DNA from: Endoryza sp044226045
GTDB lineage: Bacteria; Bacteroidota; Bacteroidia; Chitinophagales; Chitinophagaceae
DNA: 64,000 bases
Reading direction: 5' to 3'
Assembly: GCA_044226045.1 (NCBI GenBank)
Contig: JBGAHR010000013.1
Coordinates: 1 to 64,000, forward strand
Shown here: positions 51,636 to 60,120 of the stretch, in pieces
How positions within the stretch are numbered: position 1 is the stretch's first letter
How the letters are laid out: every line of letters starts with the position of its first letter
Translations under genes and position numbers: made by a program
The notes under the pieces: generated by a model
Told to the model about the DNA's origin: nothing
What the model saw: the letters and a program-made list of their open reading frames with translations, nothing else
The model's database searches: none

Positions 51636-52997
51636 TCAACTTTTTGTCAGAACCTGCAGTTCGAGCCACTCCAGGTATTTTTCTATTTGTGAAATCAGAT
51701 AATAAGGAAGATTCAGTAAATGAACTCTCTTAGCTCCAGGTGTTATAAAATCTGTTACCTGAATCTGCCCTGCATACAATCGCACCGCCAAATGATGAGG
51801 CGCCATGTCCATAAATACACCTAAGGAACGAAGTGTGCCGGTTGACCCTGCTTTAACTTCAATAGGCACCAGCTTTTCTTTATATCGGAACAAATAATCT
51901 ATTTCAGCAGAAGAGGTGTTTTTTTCTCTAACCCAAAAAGCCAAACCATGTAATGCGCTATGTTGACGAGCCAGCAATTCCTGCCCAACTATATGCTCTA
52001 CTATTGTACCCTGGTAAACACTATTCAAATCGGTTGTCCCCAATAATTCTTGCTGCAGGCCCAGGAAATAATTCAGCATCCCCGTATCCAGCACATGCAG
52101 GCGCGGAGATTTTCCGAGGTTTGGCTCGAGCGGTAATACAGGGCTTGTTTGCGGATACACCAGGTGAATTAATAAGGCCTTTTCAATAGTCCGCAAGGCT
52201 TCGCCCATTTCCCGGGATTTATAGGACGACTTTCCGAAATTTTGGAACTTGATTCGCTTCCCAGCCTCAGTAAAGCTGGATCTGATAGCGTGACGAATAT
52301 AATCCGTTTGCGATCCTTTGTGCGCGTATTTTTCTACATCCTCCATATAGGAGACCAAAAGGGATTCATAAATTGTCGACAAAGCTGTCAAATCTTTGTG
52401 AGAAGCGTAGTGAGAAACTATTTCGGGCATTCCTCCAATCAGGCAATAAATACGGAATAGTTTCAGCATAGAATAATGAGCGAATGAAGCACCTGGTATC
52501 GTTTGAAGCTGCTGCAACGCGCTTGTTTCTCCAAGTGCCCCAAGAAACTCTGAAAACGAAGCAGGGTGAATTACCAGATATTCGACTCTCCCAACCGGGA
52601 AACTAATATCGGGCCTGAAAAGACTTTCCAGCATTGACCCTGCTGCGATAACTGGTATATCTGGAGCATTTTCATAGAAATATCGTAATTGCTGAAGGGC
52701 ATCTGGTACTTCCTGGATTTCATCAATAAAAATCAGTGTGTCTGATCGGTCAGTCAATAGTTTCTTCTTCAGAAAAAACAGGGTTTGAAGAAGAGTGTCA
52801 AAACTGGAAAATTCCTCAAATGGCTTTCGGTCTTCGGGAAGCTCCAGGTTTAAATAAATAAACCCTTTAAAATCAGTAGAGAACTGTTTAACAACAGTTG
52901 TCTTGCCCACCTGCCGCGCCCCTCTGATAATAAGAGGTTTGCGCGTTGATTTATGCCTCCATTTTCTTAATTCCTGTATTATTGACCGCTCGAACAT
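51636..52997 (-). CDS. AAA ATPase with DUF4143 C-terminal domain
   Basis: A 453-residue archaeal-type ATPase-like protein (AAA_14 plus DUF4143). Walker A is PLIIRGARQVGKTTVV near residue 25-40, Walker B is TLIFIDEIQEVPDALQ, and AAGSMLES is typical sensor-1 context. The C-terminal DUF4143 part has DTGMLNYFLG and the nuclease-like EIDYLFRYKEKLVPIEVKAG. Such proteins are patchily distributed and often mobile; function is not known. It is followed upstream by a 470-base gap without genes, which fits an acquired island. Confidence 0.86.
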   Translation of the reverse strand: MFERSIIQELRKWRHKSTRKPLIIRGARQVGKTTVVKQFSTDFKGFIYLNLELPEDRKPFEEFSSFDTLLQTLFFLKKKLLTDRSDTLIFIDEIQEVPDALQQLRYFYENAPDIPVIAAGSMLESLFRPDISFPVGRVEYLVIHPASFSEFLGALGETSALQQLQTIPGASFAHYSMLKLFRIYCLIGGMPEIVSHYASHKDLTALSTIYESLLVSYMEDVEKYAHKGSQTDYIRHAIRSSFTEAGKRIKFQNFGKSSYKSREMGEALRTIEKALLIHLVYPQTSPVLPLEPNLGKSPRLHVLDTGMLNYFLGLQQELLGTTDLNSVYQGTIVEHIVGQELLARQHSALHGLAFWVREKNTSSAEIDYLFRYKEKLVPIEVKAGSTGTLRSLGVFMDMAPHHLAVRLYAGQIQVTDFITPGAKRVHLLNLPYYLISQIEKYLEWLELQVLTKS

Positions 52998-53469
52998 GTA
53001 ACAAAAATAGGGCTATTTTTTGTATTAATTGTAATAAAATTACCCATTTTCACAGCATTTCTTGTAATAAAATATAGGCATAATATTTAAACGTATTAGC
53101 ACAAAAAGAGCACCCGGAACCTTGCCGGCTAGTTTAAAGACCTCAATCATATTATGGCAGAGTAAATGAACCCAACCGCTGGCGCGGGTATGTTCAGCGG
53201 AGTTTGGTCAACCCAGCGTATAAAGACCTACCCGTGCCATAGTTTCTCCAACCTCAGAAATGCCCGAGCCACTTCAGTATTCCCTGAATGTGATTTGCAT
53301 AAAACCCGCCTTGAGCGGAGCTGGTCAGCGGATTAAGTATTAATTCAGTCTTGTGATCCGCCTGCGCCATTACGGTAAATTTAATTTAACTCGCTAATAG
53401 TTCGCAGATTACGACGAGCATTGGGGAATCTTGGCCTTCCCGGCTACATGCTCTATCTTTGCGGCTCTT
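52998..53469. other. Gene-free region between the AAA/DUF4143 gene and mtaB
   Basis: No gene or long frame is seen. The first 110 bases are AT-rich (TGTAATAAAAT twice); the rest is more balanced. Two imperfect repeats, AGCGGAGTTTGGTCA (about 53197) and AGCGGAGCTGGTCA (about 53315), and inverted arms CCGCTG (53176-53181) / CAGCGG (53195-53200) are present. The last 40 bases hold the mtaB promoter. It may be a decayed gene or an RNA; nothing supports a specific call. Confidence 0.4.
53431..53461 (+). promoter_or_regulatory. Promoter of mtaB, nearly leaderless
   Basis: TTG at 53431-53433, 20 bases, then TATCTTTG at 53454-53461. The ATG follows after only 8 bases, so transcription would start within a few bases of the start codon. 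Confidence 0.62.
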
Positions 53470-54741
53470 ATGACCGAAAAGAAATCAGTGGCATTTCACA
53501 CGCTGGGTTGTAAACTCAACTTTTCCGAAACCTCCACTCTCTCCAGGATGATGGAAAATGAAGGTTTCGAAAAGAAAGAGTTCGACGACAAGGCCGACGT
53601 ATATGTCATTAATACCTGTTCGGTTACCGATAATGCCGATAAAGAGTGCCGGCAAATCGTTCGTCGCATTCAACGAAGATCTCCCGAAAGCCTGGTAGTC
53701 ATAACCGGCTGCTATGCCCAGTTAAAACCCAAAGAAATCGCAGAGATACCTGGTGTGGACCTGGTGCTGGGCGCCGCAGAAAAGTTCAATATTGGTCAGC
53801 ATATAAAAGAGCTGAGCAAGGGCGATTCAGCTCGGATCAGTTCCTGTGATATTGACGAAGTGAGCGGTTTCAACAGTTCCTTCTCCGTCAATGATCGCAC
53901 CCGTACTTTTTTGAAGGTACAGGATGGATGTGATTATAACTGCTCCTTCTGTACGATCCCAATGGCCAGAGGTAAAAGCAGAAGCGACAGCATCTCAAAT
54001 GTTGTCGGACACGCCCGCAGCCTCGCCGCCAATGGAGTAAAAGAAATCGTATTAACGGGAGTAAACCTGGGTGATTTTGGAAAAGGCCCGGAGGGAGAAA
54101 AACATTCGGAAGATTTCTTTGGCCTGATTCAGGAACTGGATAAAGTCGATGGAATCGAACGTTATCGCATCTCTTCCATTGAACCCAACCTGCTGACCAA
54201 TGAAATCATCGAATTTGTAGCCAATAGTCGCAAATTCATGCCGCACTTTCACATACCCTTGCAGAGCGGCAGTAATAAAATTCTCGGACTGATGCGGCGG
54301 CGCTACAAGAGAGAACTTTACAGCGAACGGGTGAAGCTGATAAAAATGCTGATGCCCCATTGCGCCATCGGAGTAGACGTGATCGTAGGTTTCCCGGGTG
54401 AAACAGAAGAGTACTTTAATGAAACCCTGCAATTTCTCCACGAGTTGGATATTTCTTACCTCCACGTGTTTACCTATTCCGAAAGGGACAATACAGTGGC
54501 ACTAGATATCAAACCTGTTATTCCGGTACAGGTCCGTCATGAACGCAACAAGATTCTTCGAAACCTGTCTTACATGAAGATGCAATATTTCACCAACCTG
54601 CACAGCGGACAGCAAAGAAAAGTGTTGTTTGAAGGCAACAACAAGAACGGTATGATGGAGGGCTACACCGATAACTATATCAAGATCACCACCCCGCACC
54701 GGGACGAATGGGTGAACCAGATCGTTGACTGGACAATCTGA
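53470..54741 (+). CDS. mtaB: tRNA t6A37 methylthiotransferase
   Basis: A 423-residue radical-SAM methylthiotransferase that converts t6A37 to ms2t6A in tRNA. The N-terminal UPF0004 domain has three cluster cysteines (HTLGCKLN, NTCSVTD, TGCYAQ), the radical SAM motif is CDYNCSFC (C-x3-C-x2-C), and a C-terminal TRAM-like part follows. 'CKLNFSE' near the N-terminus favours MtaB over MiaB or RimO. ATG 53470 gives the canonical start; the longer frame would cover its promoter. Confidence 0.92.
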   Translation: MTEKKSVAFHTLGCKLNFSETSTLSRMMENEGFEKKEFDDKADVYVINTCSVTDNADKECRQIVRRIQRRSPESLVVITGCYAQLKPKEIAEIPGVDLVLGAAEKFNIGQHIKELSKGDSARISSCDIDEVSGFNSSFSVNDRTRTFLKVQDGCDYNCSFCTIPMARGKSRSDSISNVVGHARSLAANGVKEIVLTGVNLGDFGKGPEGEKHSEDFFGLIQELDKVDGIERYRISSIEPNLLTNEIIEFVANSRKFMPHFHIPLQSGSNKILGLMRRRYKRELYSERVKLIKMLMPHCAIGVDVIVGFPGETEEYFNETLQFLHELDISYLHVFTYSERDNTVALDIKPVIPVQVRHERNKILRNLSYMKMQYFTNLHSGQQRKVLFEGNNKNGMMEGYTDNYIKITTPHRDEWVNQIVDWTI

Positions 54742-54826
54742 TCACCATCAGGGTTCTGCCAGAATTTTGTCAACTCCATTTCCGATCGGTTTTCGTACAT
54801 TCAGTATTCAATAAAACCTTTTTCTT

Positions 54827-55081
54827 ATGGCAGACAAAAATTCTACTGCTCCCCAGCAGCAGGCCACCGACTGGAAAGAAAAGCTGGAAGACAAAGCCGA
54901 AAATCTGAAAGAAAAAGCAGAAGAAGTGTGGGACAAAGTGGAAGATAAAGCAGAAGATGTTTGGAAAGATGTAAAAGACAAAGCAGAAGATCTGAAAGAA
55001 GGGGCGGAAAAGCTATGGAACAAGATCGTCGACAAATTCGACGGAGACGAGCCAAAACCAACGGAAACGCCGAAAAAGTAA
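54827..55081 (+). CDS. Small LEA-like protein with amphipathic 11-residue repeats
   Basis: An 84-residue charged protein without Cys or signal peptide. The centre is made of consecutive 11-mers: EKAEEVWDKVE, DKAEDVWKDVK, DKAEDLKEGAE, KLWNKIVDKFD, each a Lys/Ala/Glu/Asp turn with Trp, Leu or Val on one face. This is the periodicity of group 3 LEA proteins and apolipoprotein- or synuclein-like membrane-binding helices. The family is unknown to me; a stress or membrane-surface role is inferred. It is preceded by 86 bases after mtaB and followed by a terminator. Confidence 0.78.
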   Translation: MADKNSTAPQQQATDWKEKLEDKAENLKEKAEEVWDKVEDKAEDVWKDVKDKAEDLKEGAEKLWNKIVDKFDGDEPKPTETPKK

Positions 55082-55087
55082 TTCTCC

Positions 55088-55110
55088 ATGCCGCCTCGTG
55101 CGGCATTTTT
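55088..55110 (+). terminator. Intrinsic terminator after the LEA-like gene
   Basis: Stem ATGCCGC (55088-55094) / GCGGCAT (55100-55106), loop CTCGT, then TTTT. Confidence 0.78.
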
Positions 55111-55196
55111 GTTATTTAACCGGGTCAGTATTTAACAATGCCTTTGACAAACCCTTTTGTTCGTAATTTCGTTATTAAGTGGAGGAGAAACCAGAA

Positions 55197-55490
55197 ATGA
55201 AGAAATACCAGGTTACCATACAATTCGAAATGGACGATGATTTCATGTCGCTCGTACCTTCTCATCGTGTGTATATCAACAACCTCATAGAAAAAGGAAT
55301 CATAGATCAATATGTGGTTTCCATGGAAACACAGAGAGTATGGATCACTTTTTCGGCAGCTGATAAAAATGAAGTGGAACAGCGCCTGGAAAAATCTCCC
55401 ATTCATCGCTACTGGAACAGCATTGAAATCGACGAACTGTTTGTCGTGGATGGACAACACTATCGTTTGCCGGCCCTGCAATTGAATTAA
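55197..55490 (+). CDS. Small unknown protein, ferredoxin-like fold suspected
   Basis: A 97-residue protein. MKKYQVTIQFEMDDDFMSLVP, INNLIEKGIIDQYVVSMETQRVWITFSA and a helix with EVEQRLEKSP give the beta-alpha-beta order of small dimeric alpha/beta barrel proteins (YCII- or muconolactone-isomerase-like). No catalytic residues can be assigned. ATG 55197 is used; an upstream in-frame GTG exists. GGAGG at about 55181-55185 lies 11 bases before this ATG, one of the few SD-like sequences in the window. It ends 6 bases from the convergent gene. Confidence 0.68.
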   Translation: MKKYQVTIQFEMDDDFMSLVPSHRVYINNLIEKGIIDQYVVSMETQRVWITFSAADKNEVEQRLEKSPIHRYWNSIEIDELFVVDGQHYRLPALQLN

Positions 55491-55496
55491 TCAAAC

Positions 55497-56099
55497 TCAG
55501 TACACGATCATATACTTGTAAAAGGCAGGCATTTCCCGAAGCAAACCGATCAAATCCTTCCACTGGTATCGATCCGACGATGCCTGTTCAATATCGCCGG
55601 CAAACCCCATCTTACGGATAATATATTTACATCTTGTAATGTGATAAAACTGCGACACCACAACTACAGAATTATAATGTTGCGAACGATTCCATTCGAT
55701 AAAATTAATGGCCGTATGATAGGAGTTAACACCCTTGTTATCTGAAATGACCGCAGAATCCGGCACTCCCCTGTCAACAAGGTATTTTTTCATGGCTGTA
55801 CCTTCGGGATAATGACTGTTCTTACTGTATCCTCCGCTGACAAAAATTTTATCGACCTGGTGATTCCTGTATAACTCAAGCGCTTTATCCACTCGTCCTC
55901 TTGTCCAACTGGCAAGCGTGCCATCAGCATAAACATGATTACCCAATACCACGGCTACACCTCCTTTTTCAACATGATCTTTCATGCCGTCAATGGTTAC
56001 CCATAAGCAATGAATAAATACCCATAAAAACAGCAACAACAGAAAAAGGCGTATCCGCCTGTAGAATAACTTTCTTTTAATGGGAGGTCCGTTCTTCAT
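55497..56099 (-). CDS. ElyC/SanA/YdcF-family (DUF218) envelope protein
   Basis: A 200-residue protein with one N-terminal transmembrane helix (LFLLLLFLWVFIHCLWVTI) and a DUF218 domain: AVVLGNHVYADG, RVDKALELYRNHQVDKIFVSGG, and VVVVSQFYHITRCKYI. SanA in E. coli affects vancomycin permeability and ElyC affects envelope polysaccharide at low temperature; by analogy this one works at the inner-membrane/periplasm face. ATG 56099 was preferred over a TTG two codons upstream. Confidence 0.85.
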   Translation of the reverse strand: MKNGPPIKRKLFYRRIRLFLLLLFLWVFIHCLWVTIDGMKDHVEKGGVAVVLGNHVYADGTLASWTRGRVDKALELYRNHQVDKIFVSGGYSKNSHYPEGTAMKKYLVDRGVPDSAVISDNKGVNSYHTAINFIEWNRSQHYNSVVVVSQFYHITRCKYIIRKMGFAGDIEQASSDRYQWKDLIGLLREMPAFYKYMIVY

Positions 56100-56192
56100 A
56101 CCCAACAGTCATTTATGCGATAAAATTAAATTCCCCACCTCATTTCAGGTAAGAGTTGGTAATTTAATAACTTCAATGACAGCAATTTTTTT

Positions 56193-59174
56193 ATGAAGAA
56201 GAATTTCACTCTCCTCCTTTTACTGGCAGCATTGGCCGCCAACACCCAAACCATTCAGGCAGATTATTACAATTCTCTAAGATGGAGATGTATTGGTCCG
56301 CACCGGGCGGGTCGTACAGTGGGCGCACAGGGCCTTATCAGCCGTCCCAATGTATTTTTTATTGGTGTGAACAATGGCGGAGTCTGGAAGACCGATGATT
56401 TCGGTCGAACATGGATGCCGATTTTCGATAGCGCACCAACCGGTTCTGTGGGGGATATCGCCATTGCAGAAAGCAACCCGGACATTATTTATGTAGGAAG
56501 TGGGGAAGGCTTGCAAAGACCCGACCTGTCGGTAGGTGACGGAATTTACAAAACAACTGATGGAGGAAAAACCTGGATCAATACCGGATTGAAAGATGCC
56601 CAGCAAGTCGGAGGCATGGCACTTGATCCGAACAACCCCGATCGATTGTTTGTAGCTGCATTGGGACATCCATACGGGCCTAATCCGGAAAGAGGAATCT
56701 ATCGCACGCTTGATGGAGGAAAAACCTGGAAACAGGTGTTGTACATAGATGAGAATACCGGCGCTATCCAGGTTACGCTCGATCCGGCCAATACAAATAT
56801 TGTTTATGCCTCTCTCTGGGCCGGCAGACAGGGTCCCTGGGAAAATGGCGCCTGGAATGGCAAAGGAAGTGGTCTCTTTAAATCTACAGATGGCGGCAAT
56901 ACCTGGAATAAGCTCGGTAAAGGTTTGCCAACCATAGAACAGGGATTGGGCCGAATCGGCTTTTGTATTGCGCCGTCGCAACCGAACAGATTATACGCTA
57001 CTGTGGATGCGCCGCAGTTGGGCGGCATCTACAGAAGTGATGATGCCGGAGAATCCTGGTATTTGCTTACCAAAGACAATCGGTATTATGGAAGAGCCAG
57101 CGATTTCGCTGAATTGAAAGTAGATCCCCGGAACGCGGATATAGTCTACTCAGCGAATGTTGTTACATGGAAATCGACCGATGGCGGAAAAAACTGGGAA
57201 GCATTCAGGGGAGCGCCCGGCGGAGATGATTATCACCGCATCTGGATCAACCCGAACAATCCGGATATCATTTTACTGGCGAGCGACCAGGGCGCCATCA
57301 TCACCGTCAATGGGGGACGCACTTTCTCCTCCTGGTACAATCAACCCACAGCGCAATTCTATCACGTCAGTACAGACAATGCCTTCCCTTATAATGTCTA
57401 CGGTGGTCAGCAGGAAAGCGGCAGTGTTTGTATTTCCTCCAGAGGAAACGATGGCCAGGTGAGTTATCGCGAATGGCATCCGGTAGGTGTGGAAGAATAC
57501 GGCTATGTAGCAGCCGATCCGCTTGACCCGAATATCATCTATGGAGGAAAAATTACCCGATTCGATAAAAGAACCGGCCAGGTACAGAATATTTCACCTG
57601 AACCGGTGAGAGGAGGTCAGTATCGTTTCCTCAGAACTGCTCCTGTCTTATTCTCCCCGGTCGATAATAAAACCTTGTTCTATGCCGGTAATGTTCTTTT
57701 CAAAACCCTCGATGGCGGAAACAGTTGGAAAGTGATCAGCCCTGACCTGTCGCGTGATAAATGGGAAGTACCGGCTTCTGTGGGTGTCTTTACACAAGCC
57801 GATCAACTCACCATGCCTCGCAGAGGAGTCATCTACACCATTGCTCCTTCCTTCAAGGATATCAATACCATCTGGGTGGGTACAGACGACGGCCTGATAC
57901 AGGTTACCCGTAATGGCGGGCAAGACTGGACCAATATTACTCCGGCCGCCATCAGTTCCTGGAGCAAAGTATCGTTGATGGAAGCAAGCCATTTCGACAA
58001 TAACACAGTATATGCCGCCGTCAATCGCATCCGTTGCGATGATATGAAGCCTCATGTTTTTCGTACGCACGACGGAGGCAAAACCTGGAAGGAAATTGTG
58101 AACGGGTTACCCGATGATCCGGTGAATGCCGTACGCGAGGACCCTTATGTGAAGGGATTACTCTATGCAGGTACCGAAAGAGCGGTCTATTTTTCGGTTG
58201 ATGATGGCGAACACTGGAATCCGCTTCGGTTAAACATGCCCGCTACATCCATCCGCGACCTGGTGGTGAAGGATGATGATCTGGTAGTGGGCACCCATGG
58301 AAGAAGCTTCTGGATTCTTGACGACATCACTCCTATTCGACAACTGGCAAAATCCGGGAGTCTCAACAAGCCCACTCTTTTTTCTCCCCAACTGGCTACG
58401 CGGGTAAGATGGAGCATGTACACCGACACACCGGTTCCGCAGGAAGAACCAGCAGGCGACAACCCGCCGGATGGCGCCATCATCAATTATTATCTCCCGG
58501 AAAATGCCCGTTCGATAGAACTCGTCATCAGAGATCAACAAGGAAACCTGGTAAGGAAATACAGCAGCCAGGATACTACCTACAAACTGCCTCCGGTTAA
58601 TATTCCCACATACTGGATAAGATCTCAGCAGGTATTGTCTGCCGACGCGGGTTCGCATCGTTTCACCTGGGATCTTAAATACACCCCTTTAAACCTGCCT
58701 CCGCAGTTTCCCATCTCTGCTGTTTATCAGAATACAGCGCCCTCGCCTACTTCACCCTGGGTATTGCCCGGACGATATACCGTTCAACTCATCGTGGATG
58801 GTCAGATCTATTCCGCACCCCTGGTTGTAAGAATGGATCCACGGGTGAAGACCGGAATGCCGGCACTGCAGGCACAACATGATCAATCCCTGAAAGCATA
58901 CCGTGGAAGGATGGAATGTATGAAGCTCGCTTCGGAACTGGCCGATGCTCGTCAAAAAAGTAAACCCTCTGCCGCCGCTGAAAAAGAGCTTGCCGCCCTG
59001 GAAAATGGGCCAGCCAGCCTGAACAGGCTCGCTTCCGCTTTCGCCGGCCTGCATAATATCCTCCAGGAAGCCGATTGTATGCCAACGGCACAGGTATCCG
59101 GCGCGTTAACAAAGGCAATCCGTAATTTAGAGGATTGGAAAAGCAAATGGGCCTCGATAAAAAAAATCTGGTAA
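56193..59174 (+). CDS. Exported BNR/Asp-box multi-repeat protein (sortilin-like propeller)
   Basis: A 993-residue protein with a signal peptide (MKKNFTLLLLLAALAANTQT). Many Asp-box/BNR motifs are present, e.g. KTTDGGKTW, RTLDGGKTW, KSTDGGNTW, RSDDAGESW, KSTDGGKNW, KTLDGGNSW and VSVDDGEHW-like. These form one or two sialidase/Vps10-type propellers (about 30-700). The C-terminal region has a short FN3-like strand set and a helical end (SELADARQKSKPSAAAEKEL). Such WD40/YVTN/BNR proteins are common in Bacteroidota; enzymatic activity is not established. No T9SS C-terminal domain is visible. Confidence 0.85.
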   Translation: MKKNFTLLLLLAALAANTQTIQADYYNSLRWRCIGPHRAGRTVGAQGLISRPNVFFIGVNNGGVWKTDDFGRTWMPIFDSAPTGSVGDIAIAESNPDIIYVGSGEGLQRPDLSVGDGIYKTTDGGKTWINTGLKDAQQVGGMALDPNNPDRLFVAALGHPYGPNPERGIYRTLDGGKTWKQVLYIDENTGAIQVTLDPANTNIVYASLWAGRQGPWENGAWNGKGSGLFKSTDGGNTWNKLGKGLPTIEQGLGRIGFCIAPSQPNRLYATVDAPQLGGIYRSDDAGESWYLLTKDNRYYGRASDFAELKVDPRNADIVYSANVVTWKSTDGGKNWEAFRGAPGGDDYHRIWINPNNPDIILLASDQGAIITVNGGRTFSSWYNQPTAQFYHVSTDNAFPYNVYGGQQESGSVCISSRGNDGQVSYREWHPVGVEEYGYVAADPLDPNIIYGGKITRFDKRTGQVQNISPEPVRGGQYRFLRTAPVLFSPVDNKTLFYAGNVLFKTLDGGNSWKVISPDLSRDKWEVPASVGVFTQADQLTMPRRGVIYTIAPSFKDINTIWVGTDDGLIQVTRNGGQDWTNITPAAISSWSKVSLMEASHFDNNTVYAAVNRIRCDDMKPHVFRTHDGGKTWKEIVNGLPDDPVNAVREDPYVKGLLYAGTERAVYFSVDDGEHWNPLRLNMPATSIRDLVVKDDDLVVGTHGRSFWILDDITPIRQLAKSGSLNKPTLFSPQLATRVRWSMYTDTPVPQEEPAGDNPPDGAIINYYLPENARSIELVIRDQQGNLVRKYSSQDTTYKLPPVNIPTYWIRSQQVLSADAGSHRFTWDLKYTPLNLPPQFPISAVYQNTAPSPTSPWVLPGRYTVQLIVDGQIYSAPLVVRMDPRVKTGMPALQAQHDQSLKAYRGRMECMKLASELADARQKSKPSAAAEKELAALENGPASLNRLASAFAGLHNILQEADCMPTAQVSGALTKAIRNLEDWKSKWASIKKIW

Positions 59175-59285
59175 GTGAACAGTTGCGGGATGATTGATTT
59201 ACAATATTCTGTGAGAAAATCCCCATGCCTGTAAAACTTTCCAAACTTTTTTAGCCTTACAGCTTCATTGTTAGCTGTTTATCCG

Positions 59286-59293
59286 TACCTTTG
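59286..59293 (+). promoter_or_regulatory. -7 box of yceD-rpmF-plsX
   Basis: TACCTTTG is an exact TAnnTTTG match 24 bases before the yceD ATG. A TTG upstream has spacing of only 15 bases, so the -33 element is uncertain. Confidence 0.42.
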
Positions 59294-59317
59294 CAAGCCC
59301 TTAAAAAAAGTGTGGTC

Positions 59318-59863
59318 ATGAACTACCGAAGAAGATTTGACATAGCTTTTGTGGGACTGAAACCCGGTGTTCATGAGTTTGAATATGATATAGACGATAA
59401 GTTCTTTCAGGAGTACCAGGAACAGGATTTCCGGAATTGCAAAGCCCAGGTAAAACTGAACCTCGATAAGCACAATGGGTTCATGATGCTGAAGTTTGAA
59501 GTGGGTGGAAAACTGGAAGTACAATGTGATCGCTGCGGAAACCAGTTGCCGTTTGATCTTTGGGATGAGTTCAATGTGCTGGTGAAAATGGTGGAGAACC
59601 CCGAAGAGATGAATGACCAGGAAGAAGATCCGGATGTGTATTATATCTCACGTGGCGAAAGCCATATCAATGTGGGAGAATGGATTTACGAGTTCATCAA
59701 CCTGAGTATTCCGATGCAACGGATGTGTAGTGAAGAGCAGATCGGCGGTCCCAATTGCAATAAAGAGGTACTGGCGATGTTGAAGAAAATGGATATCCAG
59801 AACAGTCAACCGGCCAATCCTCTCTGGAAAGGGCTGGAAAAGTTCAAGGATCTCGACAATTGA
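59318..59863 (+). CDS. yceD: YceD (DUF177) family protein
   Basis: A 181-residue protein of the YceD/DUF177 family, usually encoded directly before rpmF, as here; reported links are to 23S rRNA processing and L32. It has CDRCGNQLPFDL near the centre, and MQRMCSEEQIGGPNCNKE provides two more Cys, so a four-Cys metal site is possible. The GEWIYEFINLSIPM segment is a strong family mark. ATG 59318 was chosen; upstream in-frame TTG would fall into the promoter. Confidence 0.88.
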   Translation: MNYRRRFDIAFVGLKPGVHEFEYDIDDKFFQEYQEQDFRNCKAQVKLNLDKHNGFMMLKFEVGGKLEVQCDRCGNQLPFDLWDEFNVLVKMVENPEEMNDQEEDPDVYYISRGESHINVGEWIYEFINLSIPMQRMCSEEQIGGPNCNKEVLAMLKKMDIQNSQPANPLWKGLEKFKDLDN

Positions 59864-59894
59864 GTATTTTTTTTGAAGTTATAAATCGTAAGTT

Positions 59895-60086
59895 ATGCCT
59901 AATCCAAAGAGACGACATTCACAACAAAGAGGTGCTAAAAGAAGAACGCACTACAAAGCTGAGCAGGTTACCCTGAGCAAAGACAGCACTACTGGTGAAA
60001 TGCATGTTCGTCACCGCGCTCACGTTAGCGAGGGCAAATTGTATTACAAAGGAAAACTGGTGGCTGAAAAATCACCTGTAAAGTAA
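59895..60086 (+). CDS. rpmF: 50S ribosomal protein L32
   Basis: A 63-residue basic protein. It starts MPNPKRRHSQQRGAKRRTHY, the L32 hallmark 'PKRR.S..R...RR.H', and HVRHRAHV follows. The zinc-binding cysteines of C+ L32 forms are absent, so this is a C-minus version. It sits between yceD and plsX, the conserved yceD-rpmF-plsX order. Confidence 0.95.
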   Translation: MPNPKRRHSQQRGAKRRTHYKAEQVTLSKDSTTGEMHVRHRAHVSEGKLYYKGKLVAEKSPVK

Positions 60087-60120
60087 TTTCCTTTTTAGTA
60101 TAAAGCATTTGCTGCCGGAG

